This document shows positions 18,174 through 26,532 of a stretch of 64,000 bases of DNA, one piece after another. The stretch spans positions 7,496,001 through 7,560,000 of the forward strand of contig NZ_CP109583.1 in assembly GCF_036250755.1 (NCBI RefSeq). The letters run 5' to 3'. Source of the DNA: Streptomyces uncialis. Its GTDB lineage: Bacteria > Actinomycetota > Actinomycetes > Streptomycetales > Streptomycetaceae. The notes under the pieces are model-generated. The model searched no databases and was not told the DNA's origin. It was given only the letters and a program-made list of their open reading frames with translations. Both the position numbers and the translations under genes were made by a program. The number at the start of each line of letters is the position of its first letter. Within the stretch, counting starts at the first letter, position 1.

Positions 18174-18866
18174 TCAGCCGCGGCCTTCCGCCGCCGCTGA
18201 GACCAACCCCCGTACCACCCGGAGATCGTCCCCCATCTCCGGGTGCCACTGCACCCCCAGCACCCACGGCCCGGCCTCCGGTGCCTCGACCGCCTCCACC
18301 GTGCCGTCCTCCGCGAACGCCGAGGCGACAAGGCCCGTCCCGAGGCGGTCCACCGCCTGGTGGTGGTACGTCGGCACCACCGACACCCCGGGGGCCAGCG
18401 TCCCGTACAACGTGCCCGGCACCGCCGTGACGGGATGCGTGCCGAACGTGCCGACCCGCTCCACATGGCCGTCGAGATGCTGGACGAGCGTCCCGCCGAG
18501 CGCGACGTTCAGCAGTTGCATCCCCCGGCACACCCCGAGCAGCGGTGTCCCGTGGGCGAGCGCCGCCTCGATCAGGGCGAGTTCCCAGGCGTCCCGTTCC
18601 CGCGCGGGAGGGCCGGTCCGGGGATCGGGCTCCGCCCCGTACCGCACCGGCTCCACGTCCGGGCCGCCCGCGACGACGACCCCGTCCAGCCGGGCCACGG
18701 CCGCCGCCGCGTGCGCCGGGTCGTCGGGCGGCAGCAGTACGGCGAGGGCTCCGGCGGACTGTACGAGCCGGGGATAGCCGATCGCCAACAGCGCCACCTC
18801 CAGCTCCCACACCCCCCACCGCGCGCGCTCGCGGTACGTGCTCACTCCGATCAGCGGCCTGCTCAC
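18174..18866 (-). CDS. gamma-glutamyl-gamma-aminobutyrate hydrolase-like (class I amidotransferase)
   Basis: 230 aa peptidase C26/PuuD family. The nucleophile elbow LLGVCRGMQLLNV carries the catalytic Cys, and the C-terminal GVQWHPE carries His and Glu. PuuD hydrolyses gamma-glutamyl-GABA or related gamma-glutamyl amides. The divergent GS-like ligase, aldehyde dehydrogenase and SDR provide the matching earlier steps. GTG 18866 has AAGGAG eight bases upstream; GTG 18875 is possible but too close to it. Confidence 0.88.
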   Translation of the reverse strand: MSRPLIGVSTYRERARWGVWELEVALLAIGYPRLVQSAGALAVLLPPDDPAHAAAAVARLDGVVVAGGPDVEPVRYGAEPDPRTGPPARERDAWELALIEAALAHGTPLLGVCRGMQLLNVALGGTLVQHLDGHVERVGTFGTHPVTAVPGTLYGTLAPGVSVVPTYHHQAVDRLGTGLVASAFAEDGTVEAVEAPEAGPWVLGVQWHPEMGDDLRVVRGLVSAAAEGRG

Positions 18867-18891
18867 CGGGCACACTCCTTCTGACGGTCCA

Positions 18892-18907
18892 TCACTCCAT
18901 GGAGTGA
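18892..18907. promoter_or_regulatory. 16-bp perfect palindrome in divergent promoter region
   Basis: TCACTCCATGGAGTGA lies between the hydrolase gene and the divergent gamma-glutamyl ligase operon, 26 bases upstream of the hydrolase start. A perfect dyad at this position suggests a dimeric repressor site controlling the hydrolase and perhaps both directions. No cognate regulator gene is adjacent. Confidence 0.55.
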
Positions 18908-19100
18908 ACTCGGCGGGGGGACGCGGTCCGGCGGATCGTCCAGGGCGGCGCGGAGCGTGGCGTTACCGGCGGGGTGGCCGGGGGAGCGGACCGGTTCCGA
19001 CGGGGCAGGATCGGGGAACGTGTCGTGCAGCCGGTACCCGCCCGGCGGCGCGCCGCGGGTAATACCTTAGGCGCCCGGCGCACCGAAGGAGGCCGTCCCC

Positions 19101-20465
19101 GTGGCAGACCGCACACCCCCGCTCGGCGTCGAGGAACTGCGCGCCCTCGTGGCGGACGGCGGGATCGACACCGTCGTCCTGGCCTTCCCCGATATGCAAG
19201 GACGGCTCCAGGGCAAGCGGTTCGCCGCGCGCTTCTTCCTGGACGAGGTCCTGGAGCACGGCACCGAGGGCTGCGACTACCTGCTCGCCGTCGACACCGA
19301 GATGAACACCGTCGACGGCTACGCCATGTCCTCCTGGGACCGCGGCTACGGCGACTTCGCCATGCGTCCCGACCCCGCCACCCTGCGCAGGATTCCCTGG
19401 CACCCCGGCACCGCCCTGCTGCTCGCCGACCTCGCGTGGGCCGACGGCTCACCGGTCGCCGCCGCGCCCCGCCAGATCCTGCGCCGGCAGCTCGAACGGC
19501 TCGCCGGACACGGCTGGACGGCCCAGGTCGGTACCGAGCTGGAGTTCATCGTCTTCGAGGACACCTACGAGCAGGCGTGGGACGCCGACTACCGGGGCCT
19601 CACCCCGGCCAACCAGTACAACATCGACTACTCGATCCTCGGCACCGGCCGGGTCGAACCCCTGCTGCGCCGGATCCGCAACGAGATGGCGGGCGCCGGA
19701 CTGGCCGTCGAGTCGGCCAAGGGCGAGTGCAATCCCGGCCAGCACGAGATCGTGTTCCGCTACGACGAGGCGCTGGTCACCTGCGACCAGCACGCCGTCT
19801 ACAAGACCGGGGCCAAGGAGATCGCCGCCCAGGAGGGCCGCTCGCTGACCTTCATGGCGAAGTACGACACCCGGGAGGGCAACTCCTGCCATATCCATCT
19901 CTCGCTCACCGACCCCGACGGCCGACCCGTGATGGCGGGGGACGGGCCCGACGGGATGTCCGCGGTGATGCGGCACTTCCTCGCCGGTCAGCTCGCCGCG
20001 CTGCGGGACTTCGCGCTGCTGTACGCGCCGAACATCAACTCGTACAAACGCTTCCAGCCCGGCTCGTTCGCGCCGACCGCCGTCGCCTGGGGCCATGACA
20101 ACCGGACCTGTGCGCTGCGGGTGGTCGGCCACGGCCCCGGCACCCGTTTCGAGAACCGGCTCCCGGGCGGCGACGTCAACCCCTACCTCGCCGTCGCCGG
20201 GCTGATCGCCGCCGGGCTGCACGGGGTGGAACACGGGCTCGAACTCCCCGAACCCTGCACCGGCAACGCCTACACCGCCGGACACGCCCGGGTCCCCACC
20301 ACCCTCCGCGAGGCCGCCGGGCTCTGGGAGAACAGCACGATCGCCCGCGCCGCCTTCGGGGACGAGGTGGTCGACCACTACCGGACCATGGCCCGCGTCG
20401 AACTCGACGCCTTCGACGCCGCGGTGACCGACTGGGAACTGCGCCGCTCCTTCGAACGCCTGTGA
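19101..20465 (+). CDS. glnA4: glutamine synthetase-like gamma-glutamyl amine ligase (GlnA4 type)
   Basis: 454 aa GS-fold ligase. It carries VGTELEFIVFED, ESAKGECNPGQHEIVFRY, HIHLSL, NSYKRFQPGSFAPT and the late RFENRLPGGDVNPYL. The SFAPTAVAWGHDNRT stretch is characteristic of GS-like enzymes that gamma-glutamylate amines (PuuA, GlnA3, GlnA4) rather than ammonium. In S. coelicolor GlnA4 makes gamma-glutamylethanolamide. The symbol rests on context with the downstream aldehyde dehydrogenase and remembered synteny. GTG 19101 has GAAGGAGG upstream. It overlaps the next gene by 4 bases. Confidence 0.85.
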   Translation: MADRTPPLGVEELRALVADGGIDTVVLAFPDMQGRLQGKRFAARFFLDEVLEHGTEGCDYLLAVDTEMNTVDGYAMSSWDRGYGDFAMRPDPATLRRIPWHPGTALLLADLAWADGSPVAAAPRQILRRQLERLAGHGWTAQVGTELEFIVFEDTYEQAWDADYRGLTPANQYNIDYSILGTGRVEPLLRRIRNEMAGAGLAVESAKGECNPGQHEIVFRYDEALVTCDQHAVYKTGAKEIAAQEGRSLTFMAKYDTREGNSCHIHLSLTDPDGRPVMAGDGPDGMSAVMRHFLAGQLAALRDFALLYAPNINSYKRFQPGSFAPTAVAWGHDNRTCALRVVGHGPGTRFENRLPGGDVNPYLAVAGLIAAGLHGVEHGLELPEPCTGNAYTAGHARVPTTLREAAGLWENSTIARAAFGDEVVDHYRTMARVELDAFDAAVTDWELRRSFERL

Positions 20466-21889
20466 GGAACGCCTTGCCGCACGAGCACGAGGACGACCCG
20501 CTCCGCCCGCCCCGCGACCCCGGCGCACCGTACGAACTGACGGTGCTGAACCCGGCGACCGAGGAAGTCGTCGCTACCGTCCCCGGCGCCACCGCCGCCG
20601 ATGTGGACCGGGCCGTCACCCGGGCCGCCGCCGCCCAGCGCGGCTGGGCCGCCCTCGCGCCCGCAGACCGGGCCCGCGCCCTGCGCCGGTTCGCCGCCGC
20701 CGTCGACGCGCGGATCGGGGAACTCGCCGCACTGGAGGTCCGGGAGGCCGGACACACCATCGGCAACGCCCGCTGGGAGGCGGGCAATGTCCGCGACCTC
20801 CTCGACTACGCCGCCGGGGGAGTGGAACGCCTCACCGGGCGCCAGATCCCCGTACCCGGCGGGATCGACCTCACGATCCTCGAACCGCTCGGGGTGATCG
20901 GGGTGATCGCCCCCTGGAACTTCCCCATGCCCATCGCCGCCTGGGGCGTCGCGCCCGCCCTCGCCGCGGGCAACGCCGTCCTCCTCAAACCCGCCGAGAC
21001 CACCCCGCTCACCGCGCTGCGGCTCGCCGAACTGGGCCGTGAGGCGGGGCTGCCCGAACATCTCTTCCAGGTGCTGCCCGGCACCGGACCGGTCGCGGGT
21101 GACGCGCTGGTCGCCCATCCCGGGGTCGCGAAGATCGTGTTCACCGGCTCCACCCGGGTCGGCAAGGCGATCATGGCGAAGTGCGCCGGACGGGTGAAAC
21201 GGGTGACCCTCGAACTCGGCGGCAAGAGTCCCAACATCGTCTTCGCGGACGCCGACATCGAGGCCGCCGCCGCGAGCGCGCCGATGGCCTTCCTCGACAA
21301 CAGCGGCCAGGACTGCTGCGCCCGCACCCGCATCCTCGTCCAGGACACCGTGTACGACCGGTTCCTGGAACTGCTCGCCCCCGGGATCGAGGCGGTCCGG
21401 GTCGGTGACCCGGCCGACGAACGCACCCAGATGGGGCCGCTGATCTCCCGCGCCCAGCTCGACCGGGTCCGCGGGTACGTCCCCGGGGAGCTGCCGGGGG
21501 TCCGGGGCGACTGCCCCACCGGACCGGGCTTCTGGTTCCCGCCGACCCTGCTGACCGGTCTCGCCCCGGACGCGCCCGCGGCCGTCGAGGAGGTCTTCGG
21601 GCCGGTCGCCGTGGTGCTCCCCTTCACCGACGAGGACGACGCGGTACGGCTCGCCAACGCCACCGAGTACGGGCTGTCCGGTTCGCTGTGGACCCGGGAC
21701 CTGGGACGCGCGCTGCGGGTATCCCGGGCGGTCGCGGCGGGCAACCTCTCCGTGAACTCGCACTCCAGCGTCCGCTACTGGACCCCGTTCGGCGGCTACA
21801 AACAGTCCGGGCTCGGCCGTGAGCTGGGGCCCGACGCGCTGACCGCCTTCACCGAGACCAAGAACATCTTCCTCAGCACGGAGGTCTGA
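20462..21889 (+). CDS. NAD(P)-dependent aldehyde dehydrogenase
   Basis: 475 aa ALDH. It has the WNFPMP-type N-terminal motif, the general-base LELGGKSPNIVF and the nucleophile Cys in NSGQDCCARTRIL. It probably oxidises the gamma-glutamylated aldehyde produced from an amine such as ethanolamine or a polyamine, the PuuC-like step. It starts at GTG 20462 in a GTGA overlap with the GS-like gene and is followed after 6 bases by the SDR, so the three form an operon. Confidence 0.93.
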   Translation: MRNALPHEHEDDPLRPPRDPGAPYELTVLNPATEEVVATVPGATAADVDRAVTRAAAAQRGWAALAPADRARALRRFAAAVDARIGELAALEVREAGHTIGNARWEAGNVRDLLDYAAGGVERLTGRQIPVPGGIDLTILEPLGVIGVIAPWNFPMPIAAWGVAPALAAGNAVLLKPAETTPLTALRLAELGREAGLPEHLFQVLPGTGPVAGDALVAHPGVAKIVFTGSTRVGKAIMAKCAGRVKRVTLELGGKSPNIVFADADIEAAAASAPMAFLDNSGQDCCARTRILVQDTVYDRFLELLAPGIEAVRVGDPADERTQMGPLISRAQLDRVRGYVPGELPGVRGDCPTGPGFWFPPTLLTGLAPDAPAAVEEVFGPVAVVLPFTDEDDAVRLANATEYGLSGSLWTRDLGRALRVSRAVAAGNLSVNSHSSVRYWTPFGGYKQSGLGRELGPDALTAFTETKNIFLSTEV

Positions 21890-21895
21890 CCGCCC

Positions 21896-22723
21896 ATGAC
21901 CGACACCCCCGGGGCCGGCCCCGCCCGCACCGACGACGACAGGCCCGCCGCGGCCGTCTGCCGGCGGCTGGTGGGCCGTACCGCCGTGATCACCGGAGCG
22001 GGCAGCGGTATCGGCCTCGCCACCGCGCGCAGACTCGCCTCGGAGGGCGCGCGCGTCGTCTGCGGCGACATCGACGAGCAGTCGGGCCGCGCGTCGGCCG
22101 ACGCGGTCGGCGGCACCTTCGTCCGGGTCGACGTCACCGACGCCGGGCAGGTCGACGAACTCTTCCGGACGGCGTACGACACCTATGGCTCGGTCGACAT
22201 CGCCTTCAACAACGCCGGGATCTCGCCCCCCGAGGACGACTCGATCCTCACCACCGGGCCGGCCGCCTGGCGGCGGGTCCAGGAGGTCAATCTGACCTCC
22301 GTCTACCTCTGCTGCAAGGCCGCCCTGCCCTATATGCGGCGCCAGGGCCGGGGCTCCATCATCAACACCGCGTCGTTCGTCGCCCGGATGGGCGCCGCGA
22401 CCTCGCAGATCTCCTACACCGCGTCCAAGGGCGGCGTCCTCGCCATGTCCCGGGAACTGGGTGTGCAGTTCGCCCGGGAGGGCATCCGCGTCAACGCCCT
22501 GTGTCCCGGGCCCGTCAACACCCCGCTGCTGCGGGAGCTGTTCGCCAAGGACCCCGAGCGCGCGGCCCGGCGGCTGGTCCACATCCCCGTGGGCCGCTTC
22601 GCCGAGGCCGACGAGATCGCCGCCGCCGTCGCGTTCCTGGCCAGCGACGACTCGTCGTTCGTCAACGCCACCGACTTCCTGGTGGACGGCGGGATCTCCG
22701 GCGCCTACGTCACCCCGCTGTAG
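21896..22723 (+). CDS. short-chain dehydrogenase/reductase
   Basis: 275 aa classical SDR. Cofactor motif TGAGSGIG is at about 36-43. NNAG, catalytic SYTASK (Tyr and Lys) and the C-terminal FLVDGGIS are present. Asp after the second strand (VVCGDIDE) points to NAD(H). As the third gene of the gamma-glutamylation operon it may supply the aldehyde for the upstream dehydrogenase. ATG 21896. A strong hairpin follows 20 bases after the stop. Confidence 0.92.
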   Translation: MTDTPGAGPARTDDDRPAAAVCRRLVGRTAVITGAGSGIGLATARRLASEGARVVCGDIDEQSGRASADAVGGTFVRVDVTDAGQVDELFRTAYDTYGSVDIAFNNAGISPPEDDSILTTGPAAWRRVQEVNLTSVYLCCKAALPYMRRQGRGSIINTASFVARMGAATSQISYTASKGGVLAMSRELGVQFAREGIRVNALCPGPVNTPLLRELFAKDPERAARRLVHIPVGRFAEADEIAAAVAFLASDDSSFVNATDFLVDGGISGAYVTPL

Positions 22724-22742
22724 CGCGCCCCGGGGACGCGGC

Positions 22743-22781
22743 GGGACGGCGTACCGGTCCTGTCCACCGGTACGCCGTCCC
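22743..22781. terminator. terminator hairpin between convergent genes
   Basis: A perfect 16-bp inverted repeat (GGGACGGCGTACCGGT) flanks a 7-base loop between the SDR and the PPOX gene, which converge. It can serve both directions. Confidence 0.85.
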
Positions 22782-22795
22782 TTCGGGCCGTGGGG

Positions 22796-23224
22796 TCAGG
22801 CCCCGCCGAGGTCCGCGGACATCCAGCGCTCGGGACGCATATGGAAGACCACCTGTTCGCCCTGCTCGCTCTCGGCGTGGGCGAGATAGGCGTCCACGCT
22901 CTCGGCGGGCAGATAGCGGGACGCCATCTCGTGGTAGTGGTCCCGGGTCGCGGGCATCGTCTTGATGACGGGACCCTCCACCGACACATAGCGCGTGGTC
23001 GGCGTGGTCCGGTCCACCAGCAGGGTGAAGCGCCCGGCGGCGGCGATCAGGGTGCTCTTGCGGGACGTGGCACCGGTGATGATCCAGATGTCGCCGCCCG
23101 GCTCGTACTGGTACCAGACGGGGACGGTGACGGGGGCCCGGTACGGGTCGCCCGAGTCCAGCGCGATCGCCGCGACATGGGCTTCGGCGAGGAACACTTC
23201 GCGCTCTTCACGGGTAAGGGGCAT
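22796..23224 (-). CDS. pyridoxamine 5'-phosphate oxidase-fold flavoprotein
   Basis: 142 aa split-barrel flavin-binding protein of the PPOX class. It opens with a REEREVFLAEAHVAAIAL segment and has PVWYQYEPGGDIWIITGATSRKSTLI, the usual FMN or F420 phosphate-binding pattern. The substrate is not known. ATG 23224 has AAGGAGAC upstream. The only plausible promoter upstream in this direction is the palindromic region near 23850, about 600 bp away. Confidence 0.85.
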   Translation of the reverse strand: MPLTREEREVFLAEAHVAAIALDSGDPYRAPVTVPVWYQYEPGGDIWIITGATSRKSTLIAAAGRFTLLVDRTTPTTRYVSVEGPVIKTMPATRDHYHEMASRYLPAESVDAYLAHAESEQGEQVVFHMRPERWMSADLGGA

Positions 23225-23834
23225 GGGGTCTCCTTGGTCTCGGTACGGGTCGGTCCGGCCCGTCGCGACCGGACCGCACCGGCTCCCGCCGCGCGCGGCG
23301 CGGTCCGCCATGGCCCCGGGCGCTCGGCCCTGGGCGCGCCGGGTGGGACCGGCGGGACATGACGGGGAGGGGGACGGTGCTGTCCGGAGCACGGGCGTGC
23401 CGCAGGGGCACAGCCGTGCGCGACGGGGTGATGAAAGGTGACGGTGGTGGGGGGAGGGCGCGCGGAACGCTCCGTGCGCGGGTGGCGATCGAGGTACGAC
23501 GTCCGGTCGGCGGTCACGGACCCGGTGGTGGGCGGGTCCGGCCGGCCGTCGCACAACGGCCGTGGCGTGTCGGGCCGGTGGGTCGTCCGGGTGGGGGGTG
23601 GGGCGCGCGCCGGCGTCAGTGGCGGTGCGGGGCCTGTCTCGGCGGGTGGGGGGTGGCGGCCGGGGCCCCGGCGATCGCCGGGGCCACAGGGCGCGGGCGA
23701 GCGGGACGGGCCGTCCGGCTCCGTCCGGTGGGGTGGGGTGCTCCGGCGGCGGAAGGGTGGGGCCGCCCCGCCGCCGGAGCCGGTGTCGCGTGGTACATGG
23801 GCCGTTCTCTCTCGCTCGTCAGGCGTGATCGAGT
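23225..23834. other. non-coding or unassigned stretch before the PPOX gene
   Basis: About 610 bp with no confident gene. A leftward 60-codon frame starting at ATG 23798 and ending at 23616 opens with MYHATPAPAAGRP and becomes Pro/Ala/Arg-rich; it lies just downstream of the operator-like region but shows no family resemblance. A 22-bp perfect GC palindrome (23664-23685) could act as a terminator. Long frames on the + strand here look like composition artefacts. Confidence 0.45.
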
Positions 23835-23867
23835 TACCGTACGACCGTACCAGCTGTCCATACGGTA
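23835..23867. promoter_or_regulatory. TetR-type operator pair, distal site
   Basis: TACCGTA at 23835 and TACGGTA at 23861-23867 bound two overlapping 20-mers (23835-23854 and 23848-23867). Each has one arm identical to the perfect dyad at 27585-27604 upstream of the TetR gene. This suggests control by the same regulator of a leftward transcript toward the PPOX gene. Confidence 0.55.
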
Positions 23868-23903
23868 GATCGAAACAACTCCGCCGTACGAGTGAGTGCG
23901 CGG

Positions 23904-24764
23904 TTAACGACTTGTGGAACGGGGCTTGACACCGACCCCCGCGGCCCCGTGCACCCGGGCCGCCAGTTCGCGCTCCTCGGGCGTGCCGTCGGGGCGCCAC
24001 TCCATCAGCTTCGCCAGACCCGGCCTGACCAGGTCGAAGCCGTCGAACAGACCGAGGACGAAGTCCCGGCTGCGGTAGCGGATGGGGTTGGCGCTGCGGG
24101 AGTAGATCTCGGTGATCTCCGGTGCCTGCGCGGTGAGGCCCTCGTCGGTGGCGTGGGACAGCGCCAGATGGCTGCCCGGCGCCAGCGCGTCGCGGTACCG
24201 GGCCACCAGCGCCCGCGGGTCGTCCTCGTCGGGGATGAACTGGAGCACCGACAGGAACAGCAGCGCGACCGGCTCGTCGAAGTCGATCAGCCGCCGTACC
24301 CCGGGGTGGCCCAGTACCCCGTCCACATCACGTAGATCGCCCTGGACGGCCTCCGACAGGGGGTCGTCGGCCAGCAGTTCGGCGGCGTGCAGCGCGGCGG
24401 CGTCGTCGTTGTCGACGTACACCACCTTGATCCCGGGGTCGGTCGCGCGCGCCACCTCGTGCACCGGGCCCTGCGTCGGGATGCCCGATCCGATGTCGAG
24501 GAACTGGCGTATTCCCGCCCCGGCGCAGTACCGCACGGCCCGCTGGAGGAAGGCGCGGTTGGCGCGCATGATGAGCGGTGTCTCCGGCAGCAGTTCGACG
24601 ACCTGGCGCGCCAGTTCCACATCGGCGGGCAGATGATGCGTCCCGCCCAGGTAGTAGTCGTACATCCGGGCGGCGCTGGCCCGGCTGGTGTCGATCCCCT
24701 CGATCCCTTCGATGGCCTCGATCCCCCGTGGTGTTCCGGGGGCGACGCGGGGTGAGCTCTCCAC
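23904..24764 (-). CDS. SAM-dependent methyltransferase, SAV2177/DUF574 family
   Basis: 286 aa. The N-terminal SRASAARMYDYYLGGTHHLPADVELA is the hallmark of the SAV2177 family. The SAM site is FLDIGSGIPTQG followed by VVYVDNDDAA. Streptomyces encode many such proteins next to regulators, and their substrates are mostly unknown. GTG 24764 has GAGGAGAA upstream. It lies about 105 bases downstream of the TPR regulator gene on the same strand. Membership of the biosynthetic cluster is uncertain. Confidence 0.88.
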   Translation of the reverse strand: MESSPRVAPGTPRGIEAIEGIEGIDTSRASAARMYDYYLGGTHHLPADVELARQVVELLPETPLIMRANRAFLQRAVRYCAGAGIRQFLDIGSGIPTQGPVHEVARATDPGIKVVYVDNDDAAALHAAELLADDPLSEAVQGDLRDVDGVLGHPGVRRLIDFDEPVALLFLSVLQFIPDEDDPRALVARYRDALAPGSHLALSHATDEGLTAQAPEITEIYSRSANPIRYRSRDFVLGLFDGFDLVRPGLAKLMEWRPDGTPEERELAARVHGAAGVGVKPRSTSR

Positions 24765-24869
24765 GGACGGTTCTCCTCGGCTCGGCGTTGCTGATGGGGT
24801 TGGCGCGGTCGCGGAACGGGCCCGCGGACCCGGGCGCCGGGCCGGTCGGCCGGCCCGGCACCCGGAGGT

Positions 24870-26444
24870 TCAGGCGCAGGTGGGCACCGAGGTGCCGGCG
24901 GCGCGCCCCTGGGGGGCGGGCGCCCGGCTCGCGTACGGGTCCGCGCGCATCCCCCACTCCGCGGCGAACCGCCGGCCGAACAGGGAATCGCCGCCCGCGA
25001 CCAGCAGCAGCTCGTTCAGCGCGGTCAGTACGCAGCGGGAGCGGCGCTCCGGCGGCAGCGCGAACACCGGCTCCATCACCTCGTGCGCCTCCGAGGGTTC
25101 GCCCAGGGTGAGGAACGCCCTGGCCGTGTCGATCCGGCTCAGCGCGTGCTCGGCGTAGGCGCGTACCTCCGCGGGCGCCTTGTCGAACAGGTCCAGGGCG
25201 GTGAGGAGTTCCTGGAGCGCCGGGTGGATGTCGCGGACGTCCAGCAGGGCCGCCCCGACGAAGTAGCGCTGCTGGGCGCTCTGGAGGTGGAAGATCCCGT
25301 CGGCCCCGTTCCCGGTGCCGAAGTACATCTGTTTCCTGTTGCCCTCCTCCCATGCCCGCAGGGCCTCGCGTGCCTCGTCGTCCTGTCCGGCGCGGGCGAG
25401 CGCGCGGGCCCGGCGCAGCAGCAGATGCGACTTGATGCCGTCGGGCCACTCGCCGCGCGCGCCGTCGTCGGCGATCCGGGCGGACTCCACGAAGTCGCCG
25501 TCGGAGAAGGCCAGCCGGGAGCGGACCACGCTGACCCAGCGCCGCGCGTCGTCGTGCTCGGCCTGGCCCGCGAACATGGAGGCGGCCCAGAGGTGGGCGC
25601 GGGCGGCCGAGGTGCCGCCGAGGTCGTCGCAGACCCAGGCCGTCAGCGCGGAGCAGCGGGCGGCGAGGGCCTGGAGGCGGACGGTCTGGCTGGGGCGCTG
25701 CTGGCCGCGCAGCAGTTCGGCCATGCGCTCGCCGAGCTGGGTGAGCTGGAGCAGCACCGGGGCGGGTGAGGCGTGCAGATAGGCGCGGCCCGCGTCGCGC
25801 AGTTCACGGTCGAGTTGTTCGACCGTGACGTCGTCGACATTGGTCGTCGTCACATGGCGGGCGGTGCCCAGCGCGTTCTCGCCGCTGACGGCCATGAGTT
25901 CGGCGGTGCCGGTCTCGCGCAGGCGTAACGGGCGGTGCGCGGGGTCGGGCGGGCCGGGGTGCCCGGGGCAGCCGGCGGTCGCCGTCCCCGCGGTCCGCGG
26001 GCGGGAGGCGGGCGGTTGCTGGGGGTCCGCGTCACCGGCGAGCCGTCGGTGGTACAGCTCGCGGTCCTCCTCGGGCATGTGCCGCAGGTCCTCGATGTCG
26101 ACGAGCTGGACCCAGCTCGTGCCGTAGATGTCGGCCAGGGTGCGCAGGGTGCGCACCGTGGGATGCACCCCACGGGCGGGCCACTGCTCGAAGTCCCATA
26201 TGCGGCTGCCGCGCATCCGGGACTCGGCGTCGTTGCGCAGGGCGCTGTAGCGGGCGGCGACCTCGTCCAGCGAGAGTTCGCAGGCGAGGCGGCGCGCGGT
26301 GCGCGGGCGCATATGGCAGAGCTGGGCGAGTGCCGTGGCCACGGCGTCGTTGATCCGGTCCGCGGGGAATCCGAGGGCCTTCAGTTGTTCCCGCAGTTCC
26401 CTGCGGTAGGGCTTGCTTCCTGGCTTGTGCTGGAGCTCTTTCAC
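24870..26444 (-). CDS. XRE-like TPR transcriptional regulator
   Basis: 524 aa. The N-terminal region contains RPRTARRLACELSLDEVAARYSALRN and WPARGVHPTVRTLRTLADIYGTSWVQLV, the DNA-binding signature of a large Streptomyces regulator family. From about residue 220 it is TPR-like helical (LLRRARALARAGQDDEAREALRAW). Such proteins often act pleiotropically or as local regulators of secondary metabolism. GTG 26444 has GGGGGAG eight bases upstream; GTG 26471 and ATG 26468 are less well placed. It is a candidate activator for the two matched promoters at 50.0 and 54.5 kb. Confidence 0.82.
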   Translation of the reverse strand: MKELQHKPGSKPYRRELREQLKALGFPADRINDAVATALAQLCHMRPRTARRLACELSLDEVAARYSALRNDAESRMRGSRIWDFEQWPARGVHPTVRTLRTLADIYGTSWVQLVDIEDLRHMPEEDRELYHRRLAGDADPQQPPASRPRTAGTATAGCPGHPGPPDPAHRPLRLRETGTAELMAVSGENALGTARHVTTTNVDDVTVEQLDRELRDAGRAYLHASPAPVLLQLTQLGERMAELLRGQQRPSQTVRLQALAARCSALTAWVCDDLGGTSAARAHLWAASMFAGQAEHDDARRWVSVVRSRLAFSDGDFVESARIADDGARGEWPDGIKSHLLLRRARALARAGQDDEAREALRAWEEGNRKQMYFGTGNGADGIFHLQSAQQRYFVGAALLDVRDIHPALQELLTALDLFDKAPAEVRAYAEHALSRIDTARAFLTLGEPSEAHEVMEPVFALPPERRSRCVLTALNELLLVAGGDSLFGRRFAAEWGMRADPYASRAPAPQGRAAGTSVPTCA

Positions 26445-26532
26445 GTAGCGTTCTCCCCCTTGGTGCATCACATGACTGCGTGCAGATGTCGCGGAAGTGC
26501 GCTGGACGACCCGTCCCCCGGGCCCGGAAAGG

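Noticed and set aside
20378..22582. 734-codon open frame on the - strand
   Set aside because: Antisense to the aldehyde dehydrogenase and SDR genes; no motifs of its own.
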